From NCBI GenBank assembly GCA_964035545.1, contig OZ037772.1, positions 1,506,001 to 1,570,000 of the forward strand: a stretch of DNA of 64,000 bases, written 5' to 3'. The position numbers were made by a program, and so were the translations under genes. This document shows positions 11,186 through 23,474 of this stretch, in pieces. The stretch is from Bugula neritina (lineage: Eukaryota > Bryozoa > Gymnolaemata > Cheilostomatida > Bugulidae). Each line of letters starts with the position of its first letter. Position 1 is the stretch's first letter. Under the pieces are notes generated by a model. The model did no database searches. It saw only the letters and a list, made by a program, of their open reading frames with translations, and was not told where the DNA came from.

Positions 11186-13969
11186 AACAGAGCACCTGTC
11201 CCAAACTCCATCTCCACAAAGTCGTCAGCCACAATAGGTATTCTCCTGTCAGCAAAAAGATGTCTCACAAATTTCCCGTGTAAGTGTTTGTATCGGCCGT
11301 CTTCAGGGTGGACAGCCACTGCAGTGTCACCTTCAATAGTTACCAGACTTTATAGTCTCTCACAGTATTGAGTATTGATATACAATTATATATTTACTGA
11401 GTGTTTACCAGATCCAACTTCACAGTCACTATACTCAGAGTCCACAACTCCCAGTAAGTTAGTATCAAGCTAATTAACCACTAACCCCCTATTCACACTT
11501 ACCGTATCGTACGCCGTAACAGCAAATATCAGCCATTTTTATAAATTTCTGAGCTTCCTGTACGGTGTTGCGGTACGGTAGGATCAAGCACTGCTTGATT
11601 CAAATAAGTTGCGGCGGACTCCTATTGGACAGAAAAACTTTTGCATTAATTCATTGGATATAAATGTCTAATGTAGCGTCATAGATCGTACCTAATAGCG
11701 GACTTTGAAAACTTCAACCCGCACCTTAAACCAAAATGGAATAAAAAAATTAAAGAATTTAGGCTATCTCAAGTTCTCCACTACTGCTCCTAAGTGAGAA
11801 AGTAAGAATAGTTAGAGAGATCTACTGGAGTTACTTCAACTGGCAGCAAGAGTCAGCCATTATTACGTTGCTAAGCAACAAAGCTATTAGTGACATTGAT
11901 GTCTACTAACCCAACATAGTTTCTAATCTAGTTGTGGCCACAATGATCTCTTCGTCAGAGTCTTCCACTTTATATGCAAAGGAAAGGAGAACTCCGAACT
12001 CCACCTTCTCCTTGTAGCCCGGCACAGAGAGCATAGTCCTTCTTGTCAACTCTACTTTGTCTACCTGCAATCAGTGATACAACTCTCTCAGACTATACAG
12101 GTCAAAGGTTAAACTGTAGTGTGTGCCTCTGAGTCACTGCGTTCTCATTCTTTTCTATTAATTCACATTGTGTATATGAATGCTCGTACGAATGAATATG
12201 TGGCTGTGGTCTCATTGATGTATTCATTCGAAGATAGTCATAATGTAATATATCAGGCTGTGTCTGAATACTACTATTAGGTTAGTTACCACCAACACAC
12301 AAGTCTCGCAGTGAATAACCAGTTGACGTACACACAGCCGGGAGTCAGACTTATACTGTACGGTATACCTCAATATCAGAGATGGCAGAGTTGAGAGTAC
12401 AGGACCAGTTGACCAGTCGGTTAGCTCTGTAGATCACACCTTTCTCGTGCATTCTGATAAACGCTTCGTTCACCGCTTTTAAAGATTTCTAATAAACAAG
12501 TATATATGAGTCATGTGTCAAGTGTGAGCTGATTGGAGACCAGGCCTCATGATTAACCAATCATAGAGAGGATAACACACTGAGTCAGTAAACAGCCGAC
12601 ACGGCATATAGACTCCACTACTCAAACATAATATATGTATAGAGAGGATAACTCCTCACCTCATCCATAGTGAACGTAGTTCTGTCCCAGCCATAAAACC
12701 CGCCCACTTTCCTCAACTGATGGTAGATTCTGTCTCCTTTTCTATAAAAATTATATAAAAACACTGACCAATCGTTGTGCTGCAAAACTTAGTTATATTA
12801 GCAACTTAAATAATGAGTCCAATGATAGAGTGTGATGAAGTAAACCTATATTTAACTTTTTGTATATTCAATTATATATAAGAATTTTATCATATTATCA
12901 TATATATTATATATTATCTTATATCAAACTGTAGCAACTGCACACCAATAAGATAAAATAAAAACTCAAACCCGAATACTAAGTCGCTATGAAATGCATT
13001 TTCAAGATAAAATATTCCCTTACTGGTTCTTCCAGTCCCACACTCGTCTCACAAACTTATCTCGTCCCAAATCGTGTCAAGTTTTATTCTTTTCTCTAGC
13101 GAGTTTTTTCTCTACGACAACTTCAGTGGCTATTCCTGCGTGGTCACATCCGGGTACAAACAGTGTCACCTTCCCATTCATCCGGTGCCTGATAATACAA
13201 CAGAACTGACCCCTGCAGACACCTGACAGACAAGCATATCAGACACCTGTAGATATCCTGGAAAGGTGCTGAGAGAAATATCTGTGGTTGAAACAACATC
13301 AATATAATAGATGAATGACTTATGCCAACCGGTACTTAACACAAATTTTCTCAGCATTCAAAAAAGAATTAACAGGGGGATGTTCATAGCCTGTCTGTGG
13401 AATATGTCAAAGTGAGTTGGCAAGATGCCGAAATGTCATGTAGTCACCACCAGAGGAATGGTGTCTACTGTTACATGCTATAAGCTACGTACACCACCAC
13501 TTTAGTGACTAGGTAAGTACGAAATTGTCTCATTTATATGAATGAACACCTCACCACCGAACTATCGCATCTTCAACCGCCCCCGTGAGGGCGTGTCCTA
13601 GGTGAAGAGTCCCGGTCACATTAGGGGGAGGGATCATGATGATAAACTTCTCTTCAGGTGTGAGTTTCAGCACATCTCTACCTGTTACAAAGCAACCAAT
13701 CACATCTCTCTCGGTTACAAAGTAAAAAGCAACCAATCACAGTACCTGTTACAACAGAGTAACAAATCACACCTCTACGTGTTAGAAGTAACCAATCACA
13801 CATTATAGACTTTACTATGATGAGAAGTGTACCTTTGAGATTATACTCAGGTTTGAAGAATCCTTCCTTCTCCCACCAAGAGTACCAGGCAGCTTCCACA
13901 TAGGACGGGGAGTAAGATTCAGGCATGGGACACGTCGTGTCTAGAATAACAGAAAACTATAAAATATAG

Positions 13970-14070
13970 GGGAGCAGCTGTGGTCTAGGGGTTAGAGCGT
14001 TTGTCTAGTGAACATGAAGCCATTGTTTGACAAAGGCCATTGTGATGTTAGAAAGAGCATCCAGTCATTA
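13970..14070 (+). repeat. tRNA-derived SINE-like sequence
   Basis: Contains an A-box-like TGGTCTAGGGGTTAGAGCG within GGGAGCAGCTGTGGTC..., but no clear B box. It lies in VARS intron 2 and is shared with copy B near 58604. Likely a SINE fragment. Confidence 0.35.
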
Positions 14071-15509
14071 TTGCTCCTGTGCCACATCTAAATAAGTCCT
14101 TAGCCTGTTTTAACAAAAATGCTTTCCACCAGGAGTCTCTCACAAGGTTGGTGACTATACACTGATATCTAGATATACTAAGTTGAGACTTGTCTTCTAC
14201 TGGTCCATACAGTTCAAATATGATAAACACATGTATAAATACAATAATCTATTCATAGCCTATAATCTAACCACCAACAAGGACGAATAAATAAGACTGT
14301 GGCCTGACACTACTACTACAACTTATATAACTTATACACAGCAGACTGTTAGGAGTATTTGAATCTGAGGCTATCCAATGTATGAGTAGGGCAGCCCTAA
14401 ATGTAGGATATTGGAATACCATGTCTTATTACTTCAGTCTAAAGCAGTGTTTATACCTCCACGATGTTCAGTCAGAAATTCAATTTTGATGAGTTGCATT
14501 TCATTGTAAAAGCCAATCATCGAAATTTTTGCTTTGTACATGCCTAATCAAATAATTTTAGAGTAACAATCAAAGGGAATGATAACTCCTTTAGATATGG
14601 GGTATTCATGTTTATAATTACATTGGCTGTCTTTTTCAATTATCACTTTTATGCTGTCAACTTAATTTATTACGTTTTCAAAGGGCATCAAATAGTGATT
14701 AAGCGAGTTATATTTGAGTATTACAGAGTGAGCTTCCTTATTAATATGATTTCAACGATTTTAAGTAAGACTGCTTACACACATAACTGTGTGTTCACTA
14801 CCGAGCAGTGTACACTGATAAATCAGTGCTTCAACTGAAACTTGTAAGTAAAAGAATGAAGAGCTCAATTTAGTATAAAATGTAGAGAATAATTGAACTG
14901 AACCTTTCTTATGGCCAACTGGTGTGTCATCGACATACGTTACTACAGCCTTCTCCTTTTTCTCTTTCACTTTTTTCTAGAAAAAAAAAATCAAATTTGA
15001 AGAAAATAAAATGGAAATTGTTAGCTACAGATACAGACAACTTCCAGGTAAAAGTACAGCCATACAGTCCCAATACGAATATGTAATTCAAGTAACACTT
15101 TCATGTAGAAGTACAACCATAAATACGAATAGAAAGTAACACAAGTATATACATTTAAGAGCAGTAGTGTAGAAATCGAGATAGCCTAGGTTCTTTAATT
15201 TTATTATCAAATTTTGGTTTGGGGCTTGGGTTGAAATTCTTACAAAAACACAACTTCTTATGCTACATTTCTAATCTAGAACACAGGCTTTCTCAATTTC
15301 TCCATTACTGCACCTACCTTAGTATATATAGAACCTGTAACTAACTAAACAGACACCTCAGTAGTCGTGGCAGACTCTGCCTTCTGTTTAGCCTGCTTAG
15401 CTTGAAACTTGGCTAGTTTAGCAGCTTTAGCAGCTTCTTTCTATAACTCTTTCTCAGATTTCACCTTGACCTCGCCAGTTGGCGCATCACCAGGGTTCAC
15501 TTCCGACAT

Positions 15510-16472
15510 GTTCGTTTATTGTGAGATTTTCCTTAAAACACAATCAGCCGGCATGGAACTAATAGATATCTCAATACTAAACATACAAACTATTGACCCA
15601 GTATAGTTATAGACAGATATCTTAATACTAATAATATAAACTAATAGCTCAGTATTGCCTTAGTTATGCGTGGGGGTTCAGTGATAAAACTCCTATAAAC
15701 CACACAGTTCAATAATGAAAGACTGTGACTTTTCACGAACAGACATCTCATCTCTGATTCTAATGAAAAATCACGAAATTTTCAGACAAACGATACTGCA
15801 TTTCAACTTTGTGACTATCACATGATAATAATCATTGTCATTTGAAAGATTCTGCTAAAATCGAAATGCCAATGTTAATCACAAGGTCAACCATAAATGA
15901 CTCAGTCTGATGACTGACGGTTATGCTTAATGATTAATTAGTAATATGAATAGATTGCAAGTGATCAGCATGATGATGGTGATTATTGCTTTTCACCATC
16001 AAAGGTCAAACTTTGTAATTGCAGCTTGAAATGTAAAATTAAAATATTACTTTTATTTAATTATACAAGTATAACTTACTATCATAACAACATTCAACTT
16101 TATGTAGTCATTATGAACATGATAACGGTTTACCTTTTACTTTAGGTGATCATTATACTATTCACGATTATCATTATGTCTACCATTATGATTATCTCAA
16201 CTTTAACTTATCAATTACGATAATTAACCATTTATTTTTAATGATAAAAACTTAAATCATTGAATGAACATTAAAAATGATTTAATTTCACACTTTTATT
16301 ATCATAACTATGAAATTAATATTAATAGGCATATTTGATTTTTAGATTACAATAATAATTATCAAATCATGGTATAGAATTAAATATTATAGTTAATATT
16401 ATTATAAATATAATTAATATAATTGTATTTATTGAAACTAAAAGAGTAAGGTAAACTAAATGAATTATCGAC
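15510..16472. other. VARS upstream, AT-rich, no gene seen
   Basis: AT-rich sequence shared with copy B. No exon or RNA gene is recognised. A VARS promoter would have lain here. Confidence 0.4.
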
Positions 16473-16763
16473 ATGAGTATGAGTATGAGTAGGCCACAAC
16501 TAGAAGGTGCAGCAGCAACTTGAGATCCCCGTTTGCAATACCTCATCAAAGATATAGAACAGGTGCAAAATAATGCAATCAGATTCATTGCTAAATTGAA
16601 AGGCAGAGACAGTATCACTGTGACGCGTGACAAACTAAACCTAGAATCTCTCCCCGACAGACGCTTCAAGCTGAGGCACAAGTTACTGTTGCGACTTCTA
16701 TCTAATGAGGGAAATCAGGCATCTCTAACCAACTCCTATGAACTGATGAACAGTAAAACCTAA
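16473..16763 (+). mobile_element. Non-LTR retrotransposon RT C-terminal fragment, copy A
   Basis: Encodes the thumb/tail of a CR1/jockey-type LINE reverse transcriptase: RPQLEGAA, then QYLIKDIEQVQNNAIRF, then LPDRRFKLRHKLLLRLL. The family pattern is RP.LEYA..VWDP....I..IE.VQ..A.RF. The Trp codon of WDP is TGA in this copy and TGG in copy B. This is only the 3' end of an ORF2 and is dead. It lies upstream of the VARS pseudogene in both copies. Confidence 0.75.
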
Positions 16764-18492
16764 AATACTAGGTTTACTAAGGCATCAAGCAGGGACGATC
16801 CCCCAACCATTTTTGCAAAATCAGCAGCCTACTACAGCAGCTTCTTTCCAAAAACAGCCTGAGAGCTTAAGTCTATGCTAAATAATTAGTCAATGCACCA
16901 GAGTTGTATATGTGCAACATACTGAAAATACTTGCTAGCCTGTAATCGGCAACTGTAGAGGTGTGCCTCTTGCTACATGCTCTAATGCGTGTAAGAGGTA
17001 AGAGGACTATCAATATGACTATCAATATTAGTAGGAGTACCCAAGTACCAGTAGACATAGTAGCTGTAGAAAGTCTATCCCGATCAGTAACTGTAAGCCG
17101 TGAGGGCTGAGACTATAACTAGGAATATAAAAAACTATAACTTGAGTGTAACTAATTGAAGGTGAGTTACCATAAATTAAAAAATAATAAATATAATTAC
17201 TACAAAATCAAAATGAAATATGCATTATAAATATTTATATTTTTATTTTATAATAATTTTTTAATTTATTTATATCATTTTAGTTAGGTTCATCACCTTT
17301 CATTATGATTAATGAAATTCATAAATCATATTCATAACGATAATGATAATCACTTAAAAAAAATTGATAAACCCATAATCATAATTATTATTATTATCAT
17401 TTATCGCTTATCAGTGATAATCATAATCATAATGATAATCTTGATCATAATCAATATGAATATCAATATCATGTTATACTTATTCAATAATTATAATTGA
17501 TTGATTCTTATTCATAATAATAATGAATAAAAAAATTATATTAACACTACAACTTACTTAAAGTTAATAAGTTAATTAGAGTATTACTATTAGTATTAGT
17601 ATTACTACTATTAGTATTAGTATTACTATTAGTATTAGTATTACTTACAACTTGCTTATGCAAGGGAATTAAACCTTTAAAGCGTAGCATCCCTTTCAAG
17701 CAAAATAAGGATAATAAGTTTCGTCAAATTGAGTTAAAAACTACAACTAATAAGTCACAAGTATAAAGCAACTTATGCTCAGTCATCACTAATCCTAGTG
17801 GGTACGGCAAGCATATAGCATAATTTATTTCACAATGCGACAAGATTATCTAGACGGTGCGCTTACGCCTCTCATTGTACTTAAGCAATATCCAATTGTA
17901 CGGTTTTTATGACTTTAAAATCCGTTTTTGAGAAGCAAGGCTAGATAGAAGTTAATGATCGATATTGACTCGCTAAGAGTTTTCATGTAAACCCGCAAAC
18001 TACAACTTTTAACTTGACCGCAAAGCTGGAAGTACGATAAGCGTCGCCGTATTGATTTCAGGCGAATTTTAGTTGATTTCTTTCAAACTGCTGAGAAGTA
18101 ATATTTGCTTCCATTTTATGTCTGTATCAGCCATCAGGGCTATCGCGATACAATTATAAATGTTTCTTAATTCAATCAATATTATGAAATAATTAATGTA
18201 GGAAATTCAATTTTGACTATATAGAATAATTTCAATCTGAATAAGTATTATTTATTTATTGTAACACTTGCACATCGTCTTACTCTTACTCTTACTCTTA
18301 GTCAGATAACATAGTACATACTCATACTGATACTCAATCCCATACTCAATCTCATACTGAGTCTGATACTCATAGTCATAGTGATAGTCTTTGCCAGATT
18401 ATTGCTAGATAATTTAAGCTAGTACTAGTACTACTACTAGTAGTACTAGTACTAGTAGTACTACTACTAGTACTAATAATCACAGTACTAAT
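16764..18492. other. AT-rich intergenic DNA with simple repeats
   Basis: No gene seen. It holds an ATTACTATTAGT-type repeat (17580-17650), CTTACT and CATACT repeats (18280-18375) and an AGTACT/ACTAGT tract (18418-18476). The homology to copy B ends at 17855. Confidence 0.45.
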
Positions 18493-19641
18493 CAGGGTTG
18501 GGGTCAATTACATGTAAATGCAATTAATTACAATTACATGAAGATTTGTCAATTACAATTACAATTATAATTACAGTAAAAAATAAATGTAATTAATTAC
18601 AATTACAATTACATGGCAATGTAATTAATTACAATTACAATTACTTTTGTTCTCACAAGGAATAAATAGAGGTCACTTCTAGGGTCTAGCTACCAGGGGC
18701 AGTGTTGACAGAGGTGAACCTCTTTTGTTTTCTACAGTGATACTATTATATCATTCCATACCAAATCAACCAACTTTCAAGGGGTCCCAAGTCTTTGTGT
18801 CTCAGATTTTGCTCATATTTACACTAAATGGACCTACACATGTTCAGATCACCATTCGTGAATATTTCTGGCCTGACACAAAAGCACTTTGCGAAATTAC
18901 TACTTTGGTGAACAAAGATTGGAAAATATTCTGAGGAAAATTTGTGATTTATACTTCTAAACCAATTTATAAGTAATTTAAAATTTGATTAGGCGAGTAT
19001 TTAAAATTTTTCAAAATTTACAAATATTTGTTCATATTCAATGACTTTGCATATATGCACACAAAGTATTCTATAATATGTGTTGCTACTAGTGCAAATT
19101 GATAGGTATTATCAAATCACACAGCAAATTTTAAGGCTCAGGCTAGAAAAATGATTGAGATATAGACGTTTATAGATTAGTCTAAAAGTAGAAATCACAA
19201 ATTTTACTCAAAATGTTTCTCAACCATTGTCCACAAAAGTAGTCAGTTCTCAAAAAAATTTGTGTCAGGTCAGAAATACTGAAGAAGAGTACTTGAGGCA
19301 GGTGTAGGTCTATTTGGTGTAAACATGAACAAAATCTGAGACGCAAATAGACGTGTGCAATTCGGTGAGCTGGCATGGAATGACCCTACTATATTGACCT
19401 AACTATCTGAACTTGTTATTTAACAGTAGGCATTGTAGAAAAAGAAGGAGTTTTTTAAGATTTAAAAGTTTGAAGTAATTGACATGTAATTATAAAGTAA
19501 TTGTAAAAATCAATTACATTAGATATGTAATTAATTACAATTACTATTACATTTTTAAGCCTCAATTATAAATTACATTCAATTACTTGAAAAAATGTAA
19601 TTAATTACAGCCAATTACAAATTACAATTACCCCAACCCTG
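18493..19641. mobile_element. hAT-like foldback element, non-autonomous
   Basis: The ends are CAGGGTTGGGGTCAATTACA and the inverted ...CAATTACCCCAACCCTG. The flanks are a perfect 8-bp duplication, GTACTAAT, at 18485-18492 and 19642-19649. CAGGG ends with an 8-bp duplication indicate hAT. The subterminal parts are packed with GTAATTAATTAC/AATTGTAATT motifs. The interior is itself an imperfect inverted repeat: about 18735-18990 matches the reverse complement of about 19165-19385, so the element can fold on itself. No transposase is encoded; the short ORFs inside are shadows of the arms. Confidence 0.85.
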
Positions 19642-19649
19642 GTACTAAT

Positions 19650-20016
19650 AGTAATAGTATTAGAGTAATACTAATACTAATAGTAATACTACCACTAGTA
19701 GTAGCAGTAGTGCTAGTAGTAGTAGGCTACATGATGATGATCATTATGATTATGAAGATGGTTATTACTATAACTATTACGGTATGAGTATAACTATAAC
19801 TGTATTAGTATTTGGTTTTATTTTGCATTGCTAATTGAAGACCATGCGTTAAAATTAACTGTTTCTCTCTTTTCTAAATTACATTTCAAGTTGCACACTA
19901 ATAGACATATATGCTTTCAATTTTTTTGGTCTATCTTCAAGTTGTGAAACTTGACCAGTATGACTACAACTAACTGTAACTAGAATAAAATATTGAATAA
20001 TAGAGAAGTTCCATAC
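19650..20016. other. Short repeats, no gene seen
   Basis: ACTAATACTAATAGTAAT-type and AGTAGT repeats (19650-19730), then AT-rich sequence. Confidence 0.4.
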
Positions 20017-20082
20017 CGTTACACCTCCTTTGACTTGTGCTACCGTCGGTAGTGCTAAAAGAGTGGAGCCAAAGAAAAGCAT
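20017..20082 (-). CDS. Possible signal-peptide exon of an unknown secreted protein
   Basis: On the minus strand an ATG at 20082 opens MLFFGSTLLALPTVAQ, a compact hydrophobic stretch ending in a plausible cleavage site, and the reading runs six codons on to a donor-like ACG|GTATGG. No further exon could be identified downstream on the minus strand before the foldback element. It could equally be a chance hydrophobic ORF. Low confidence. Confidence 0.2.
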
Positions 20083-20329
20083 AATCACAGAATTCACAGC
20101 CTGCTGGTTTGAGATTTTTGTGGTCTAGAGATTGTACTGGGTTACAGAGATCTTTTTCCCGTCTGTGAATTTTTGATCCCTGCGGTTGTTTCTGACTGTG
20201 AGTAGTTGGAGGTGTTGAGGGAATGGGCTCACTGGGTAGGCTATATCATTGTAATCATATTAACCAACTTGACAGTTTACTAATTCATTGTCTAACTCTG
20301 TCTGTCTTAGTCTAGTAACACTGTTTATT

Positions 20330-20990
20330 TATTTATTAATTTATTTATTTGACTAAATCTTGTCTGTCTTTGTCTAGTAACACTATTTATTTATTTATTT
20401 ACTTATTAATTTAATTAAATTACTAGTTTATATTACCAAGTTATATTACTAGTTTATATTACCAAGTTATATTACTAGTTTATGTTACCAAGTTATATTA
20501 ATAGTTTATATTACCAAGGTATATTACTAGTTTATATTACCGAATTATATTACTAGTTAATGCTACCAAGTTGTATTACTAGTTTTTGTTACCAAGCTAT
20601 ATTACTAGTTTATATTACCAAGTTATATTACTAGTTTATATTACCAAGTTATATTACTAGTTTATATTACCAAGTTATATTACTAGTTTATGTTACCAAG
20701 TTATATTACTAGTTTATATTACCAAGTTATATTACTAGTTTATATTACCAAGTTATATTACTAGTTTATATTACCAAGTTATATTACTAGTTTATGTTAC
20801 CAAGTTATATTACTAGTTTATATTACCAAGTTATACTACCAGTTTATATTACCAAGTTATATTACCAGTTTATGTTACCAAGTTATATTACCAGTTTATG
20901 TTACCAAGTTATATTACTAGTTAATATCACCAAGTTATATTACTAGTTTATATTACCAAGTTATATTACTAGTTTATGTTACCAAGTTAC
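20330..20990 (+). repeat. 26-bp minisatellite preceded by TTTA repeats
   Basis: TTTA repeats (20330-20412) lead into about 22 units of TTATATTACTAGTTTATATT-ACCAAG. Confidence 0.95.
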
Positions 20991-21075
20991 CAAGTACAGT
21001 TACTCTGTTAGTACAGTTACTCTGTTAGTATAGTTACTCTGTTAGTATAATTACTCTGTTAGTATAGTTACAGTA
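20990..21075 (+). repeat. 17-bp AGTTACTCTGTTAGTAT repeat
   Basis: About five direct copies of AGTTACTCTGTTAGTAC/T, adjoining the 26-bp array. Confidence 0.85.
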
Positions 21076-21198
21076 AAAGTTTGCTAGTCATAATAACTTG
21101 CACTGTTAGTTGCTCGACAAGTTATTCTACTTCTCTTGTAGCCACAACCAAAGTGGTGTCTATATATCCTGCTAGTGACTTGAGTAATGACTCATATG

Positions 21199-21651
21199 TA
21201 ATTGTAATTAATTACATATCTAATGTAATTGATTTTTGCAATTACTTTACAATTACTTCTCAATTACTTTAAACTTTTAAATCTTAAAATCTTAAGAAAT
21301 TTATTCTTTTTTAGCATGACTACTGTTAAATAACAAGTACAGATTAAGTCAATGTAGTATAGTATCACTTTTGCGAACAAAGCACGTTCACCCCTGTCAA
21401 AATTGCCCCTGCTAGGTGGACCCTAGAGGTGAAATTGCATAACTTCTATTTGTCCTTTGTGAGAACAAAAGTAATTGTAATTGTAATTATTCGCATTGCC
21501 ATGTAATTGTAATTAATTGCTTTACAATGTAGTTTTGTACTGTAATTAATTACATTTATTTCAACTGTAATTATAATTGTAATTGTAATTGACAAATTCT
21601 CATGTAATTGTAATTAATTACATTCACATATAATTGACCCCAACAACCCTG
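21199..21651 (-). mobile_element. Truncated, internally deleted relative of the foldback hAT element
   Basis: Reverse-oriented relative of 18493-19641. The right end reads AATTGACCCCAACAACCCTG, and the interior repeats the AATTACATATCTAATGTAATTG and GTGAGAACAAAAGTAATTG blocks. The outer part of the left end is missing and the middle is shortened. Confidence 0.75.
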
Positions 21652-22256
21652 GTTTATTATGGAGCTCATACTTTTATTGTTCAAGGTCTAGATGTATTCT
21701 CCACCATGTTTTTACTAGAAGTAAACTTTAATTTGGTAATAAGTATAAAATAAACTGTTGTTTCGCATTGTAGAGTTTATTGTTGCCTGAATATTGTATT
21801 GAGAATATTGGCTTAACAATATCAGTGCAGCGATGTGATTGGCCTGACAATATCAAAGTAGTAATGTGATTGGCTACTCTGTTCTGTTTTGCAGGGCCAT
21901 GCCTACTTGTATTATGTGTTAATCTTGTTTTGCAGTGAACAGAAAGGGATAATGGGTCCCAAAAGACACCCGGGATCTTACCATGGAGAGGAAGGGTTCA
22001 CCCGATGTTGATGGCCTGCCTGGTATATCCGGCAATCCTGGAGATGCAGGAGAAAGGAGACCACCTTGTTTTTCAGGAGATACCGGACTTTTTGGAGAAC
22101 CAGGTAATGTTTATGCTCAATTGAGTTTAATCTGTCAAGTTATGTTGGGATCTTTTTCGTTTTCGTTATTTTATGTTTGTTACGTGGAAAAAGGAAAAAA
22201 CTCTGTCTTGGAGCATTTTGGTTTTTTCAGAGAGCTTTGGATTATTTTATTATGGT

Positions 22257-22440
22257 CTACACAGGGGTGTAGACAAACTAAACTACACAGGGGTGTAGAC
22301 AGACTAAACAACACAGGGGTGTAGACAAACTAAACTAGACAGGGGTGTAGACAAACTAAACTAGACAGGGGTGTAGACAGACCAAACTACACAGGGCTGT
22401 AGACAGACTAGACTAACCAGTGGTCTAGATGGACTAAACC
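22257..22440 (+). repeat. 26-bp minisatellite
   Basis: About six to seven units of CACAGGGGTGTAGACAAACT-AAACTA in a collagen intron. Confidence 0.9.
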
Positions 22441-22745
22441 TCCTACGAACTTACAATTACCTTGCGTCATGACGTCTCTATTCTCTCCTATAATTTGACC
22501 TTTATTTAGCGAGCAGATTTCTAGTGGGCTATTCTATAGTGACCAGTCACACCGTTTATTATAGCAACATAGAAATCAAGTTGAAAACTAGTTGCACTTG
22601 TTGTGATGCTATCAATGGGTGCTTACAGGTAGAGACGGAGTACCTGGACCTGTTGAGATCGGATATCGGGGTAAACAAGGAGATCAAGGTCCTGCAGCTA
22701 AGAATGAGGAGTTACTCGCCCTTGCTTGTGTATTTCTGTTCTTTT

Positions 22746-22912
22746 TAGGTATTCTATAATATGCTGGGGTTTCCCTCACAGCTATTATATATGCTGGAAT
22801 TCCCCTCACACCTATGATATATGCCGGGGTTTCCCTCACAGCTATGCTATATGCTGGGGTTTCCCTCACAGATATGCTATATGCTGGGGTTCTCCTCACA
22901 GCTAGTCTGCAC
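22746..22912 (+). repeat. 27-bp minisatellite
   Basis: About six units of ATATGCTGGGGTTTCCCTCA-CAGCTAT. Open frames on both strands across it follow from the unit length. Confidence 0.9.
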
Positions 22913-23143
22913 TAAGGCAGGGAGTAGGCTAAGTAATCATATTGAATCCCAGCAGTGCTTGTTACTTCAACTGACAGGATTACTATGTATGATAGTTGCT
23001 CTGACTGGTTTCAATGGATCATTTTTACCATACTGTTTACCACATGATGCATTGTCTTAGTAAAAACAAGAAAACAAAGAAATATACCAGAAATGTTGAG
23101 AAATGTGGTGTTCCAGAATTAATAAATGACCACTTGTAATGCA

Positions 23144-23456
23144 TGGAATATTATGTACTCAATTCCATGTTTTGCTTTCTATTAAACCCCCAAAAGGGGA
23201 GCATGGAATATTAAGTGGTTCATCTCTATAAAAGGGAGGGCATGGAATATAATGCGGTTTATAGTCTTTAGCAGATAAGCTACAAGCTAACCTGAGACGA
23301 TTGGCTAACTGCCTTACAAGCATTCGGATTCCCTACCGGATTTCCTACCAGCTTGTACGGCTTGGATATTGGCTATTGTGAGAGTGAAAGTAAAAGTAAA
23401 GACTGCACGAGGGGACTCTTACACAGACTGTCGAGTAAGTAGGACCTTATATTACA
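23144..23456 (+). repeat. 5' LTR of the gag-protease element
   Basis: 313 bp, TGGAATATTATG...CCTTATATTACA. It holds a TATA box (TATAAAAG, 23227-23234) and two internal echoes of its own start: GCATGGAATATTA at 23201 after an AAAAGGGGA purine run, and GCATGGAATATAA at 23240 after AAAAGGGAGG. Confidence 0.95.
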
Positions 23457-23474
23457 TGGCGCAGTCGGCAGGAT
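23457..23474 (+). promoter_or_regulatory. Primer-binding site (tRNA-Ser type)
   Basis: TGGCGCAGTCGGCAGGAT begins at the first base after the LTR. TGGCGCAGTCG is complementary to the 3' end of a typical tRNA-Ser (CGACTGCGCCA). Confidence 0.8.

Larger units (their letters stand above)
8059..15509 (-). pseudogene. VARS1: Valyl-tRNA synthetase pseudogene, copy A (C-terminal half missing)
   Basis: Thirteen minus-strand exons of cytosolic valyl-tRNA synthetase, which charges tRNA-Val: 15357-15509, 14904-14976, 13833-13940, 13555-13681, 13024-13188, 12660-12741, 12369-12488, 11911-12064, 11196-11330, 9600-9726, 9021-9096, 8479-8560 and 8059-8220. They encode the basic N-terminal extension, the class I HIGH-type motif ([15 protein letters not shown]), the editing-domain region and the segment [19 protein letters not shown]. 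The rest, including the KMSKS loop and anticodon-binding domain, is absent. Lesions: TAG at codon 23 (15441-15443), TGA at 13077-13079 where copy B has CGA, TGA at 9671-9673, a 17-bp deletion in exon 11 relative to copy B, and TGA at 8518-8520 replacing the Trp of PQWYV (shared with copy B). It cannot make a synthetase, so an intact gene should exist elsewhere in the genome. Confidence 0.92.
1..17855. repeat. Segmental duplication, copy A
   Basis: This block is collinear with 42145-62334 in the same orientation: TRIM-like gene, spacer, VARS pseudogene, LINE fragment and AT-rich DNA occur in the same order with nearly identical exons, introns and intronic repeats. Base 1 matches about base 42145, so the duplication runs off the left edge. 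The match is followed to the sequence ATCTAGAC at 17848-17855, where copy B is interrupted by a hAT-like insertion, so the true right end is unknown. The spacer (about 5880-7228) does not match copy B (about 48840-51652), and about 250-300 bp of AT-rich sequence near 17370-17650 is missing from copy B. Confidence 0.93.

Noticed and set aside
11500-11640. Possible MITE with CCGTATCGTACGCCG ends in a VARS intron (also about 56140 in copy B)
   Set aside because: Inverted ends are only loosely matched and no target duplication could be defined.
18725-18934. 69-codon ORF in the foldback hAT element, considered as transposase
   Set aside because: No hAT motif, and its DNA is one arm of an inverted repeat.
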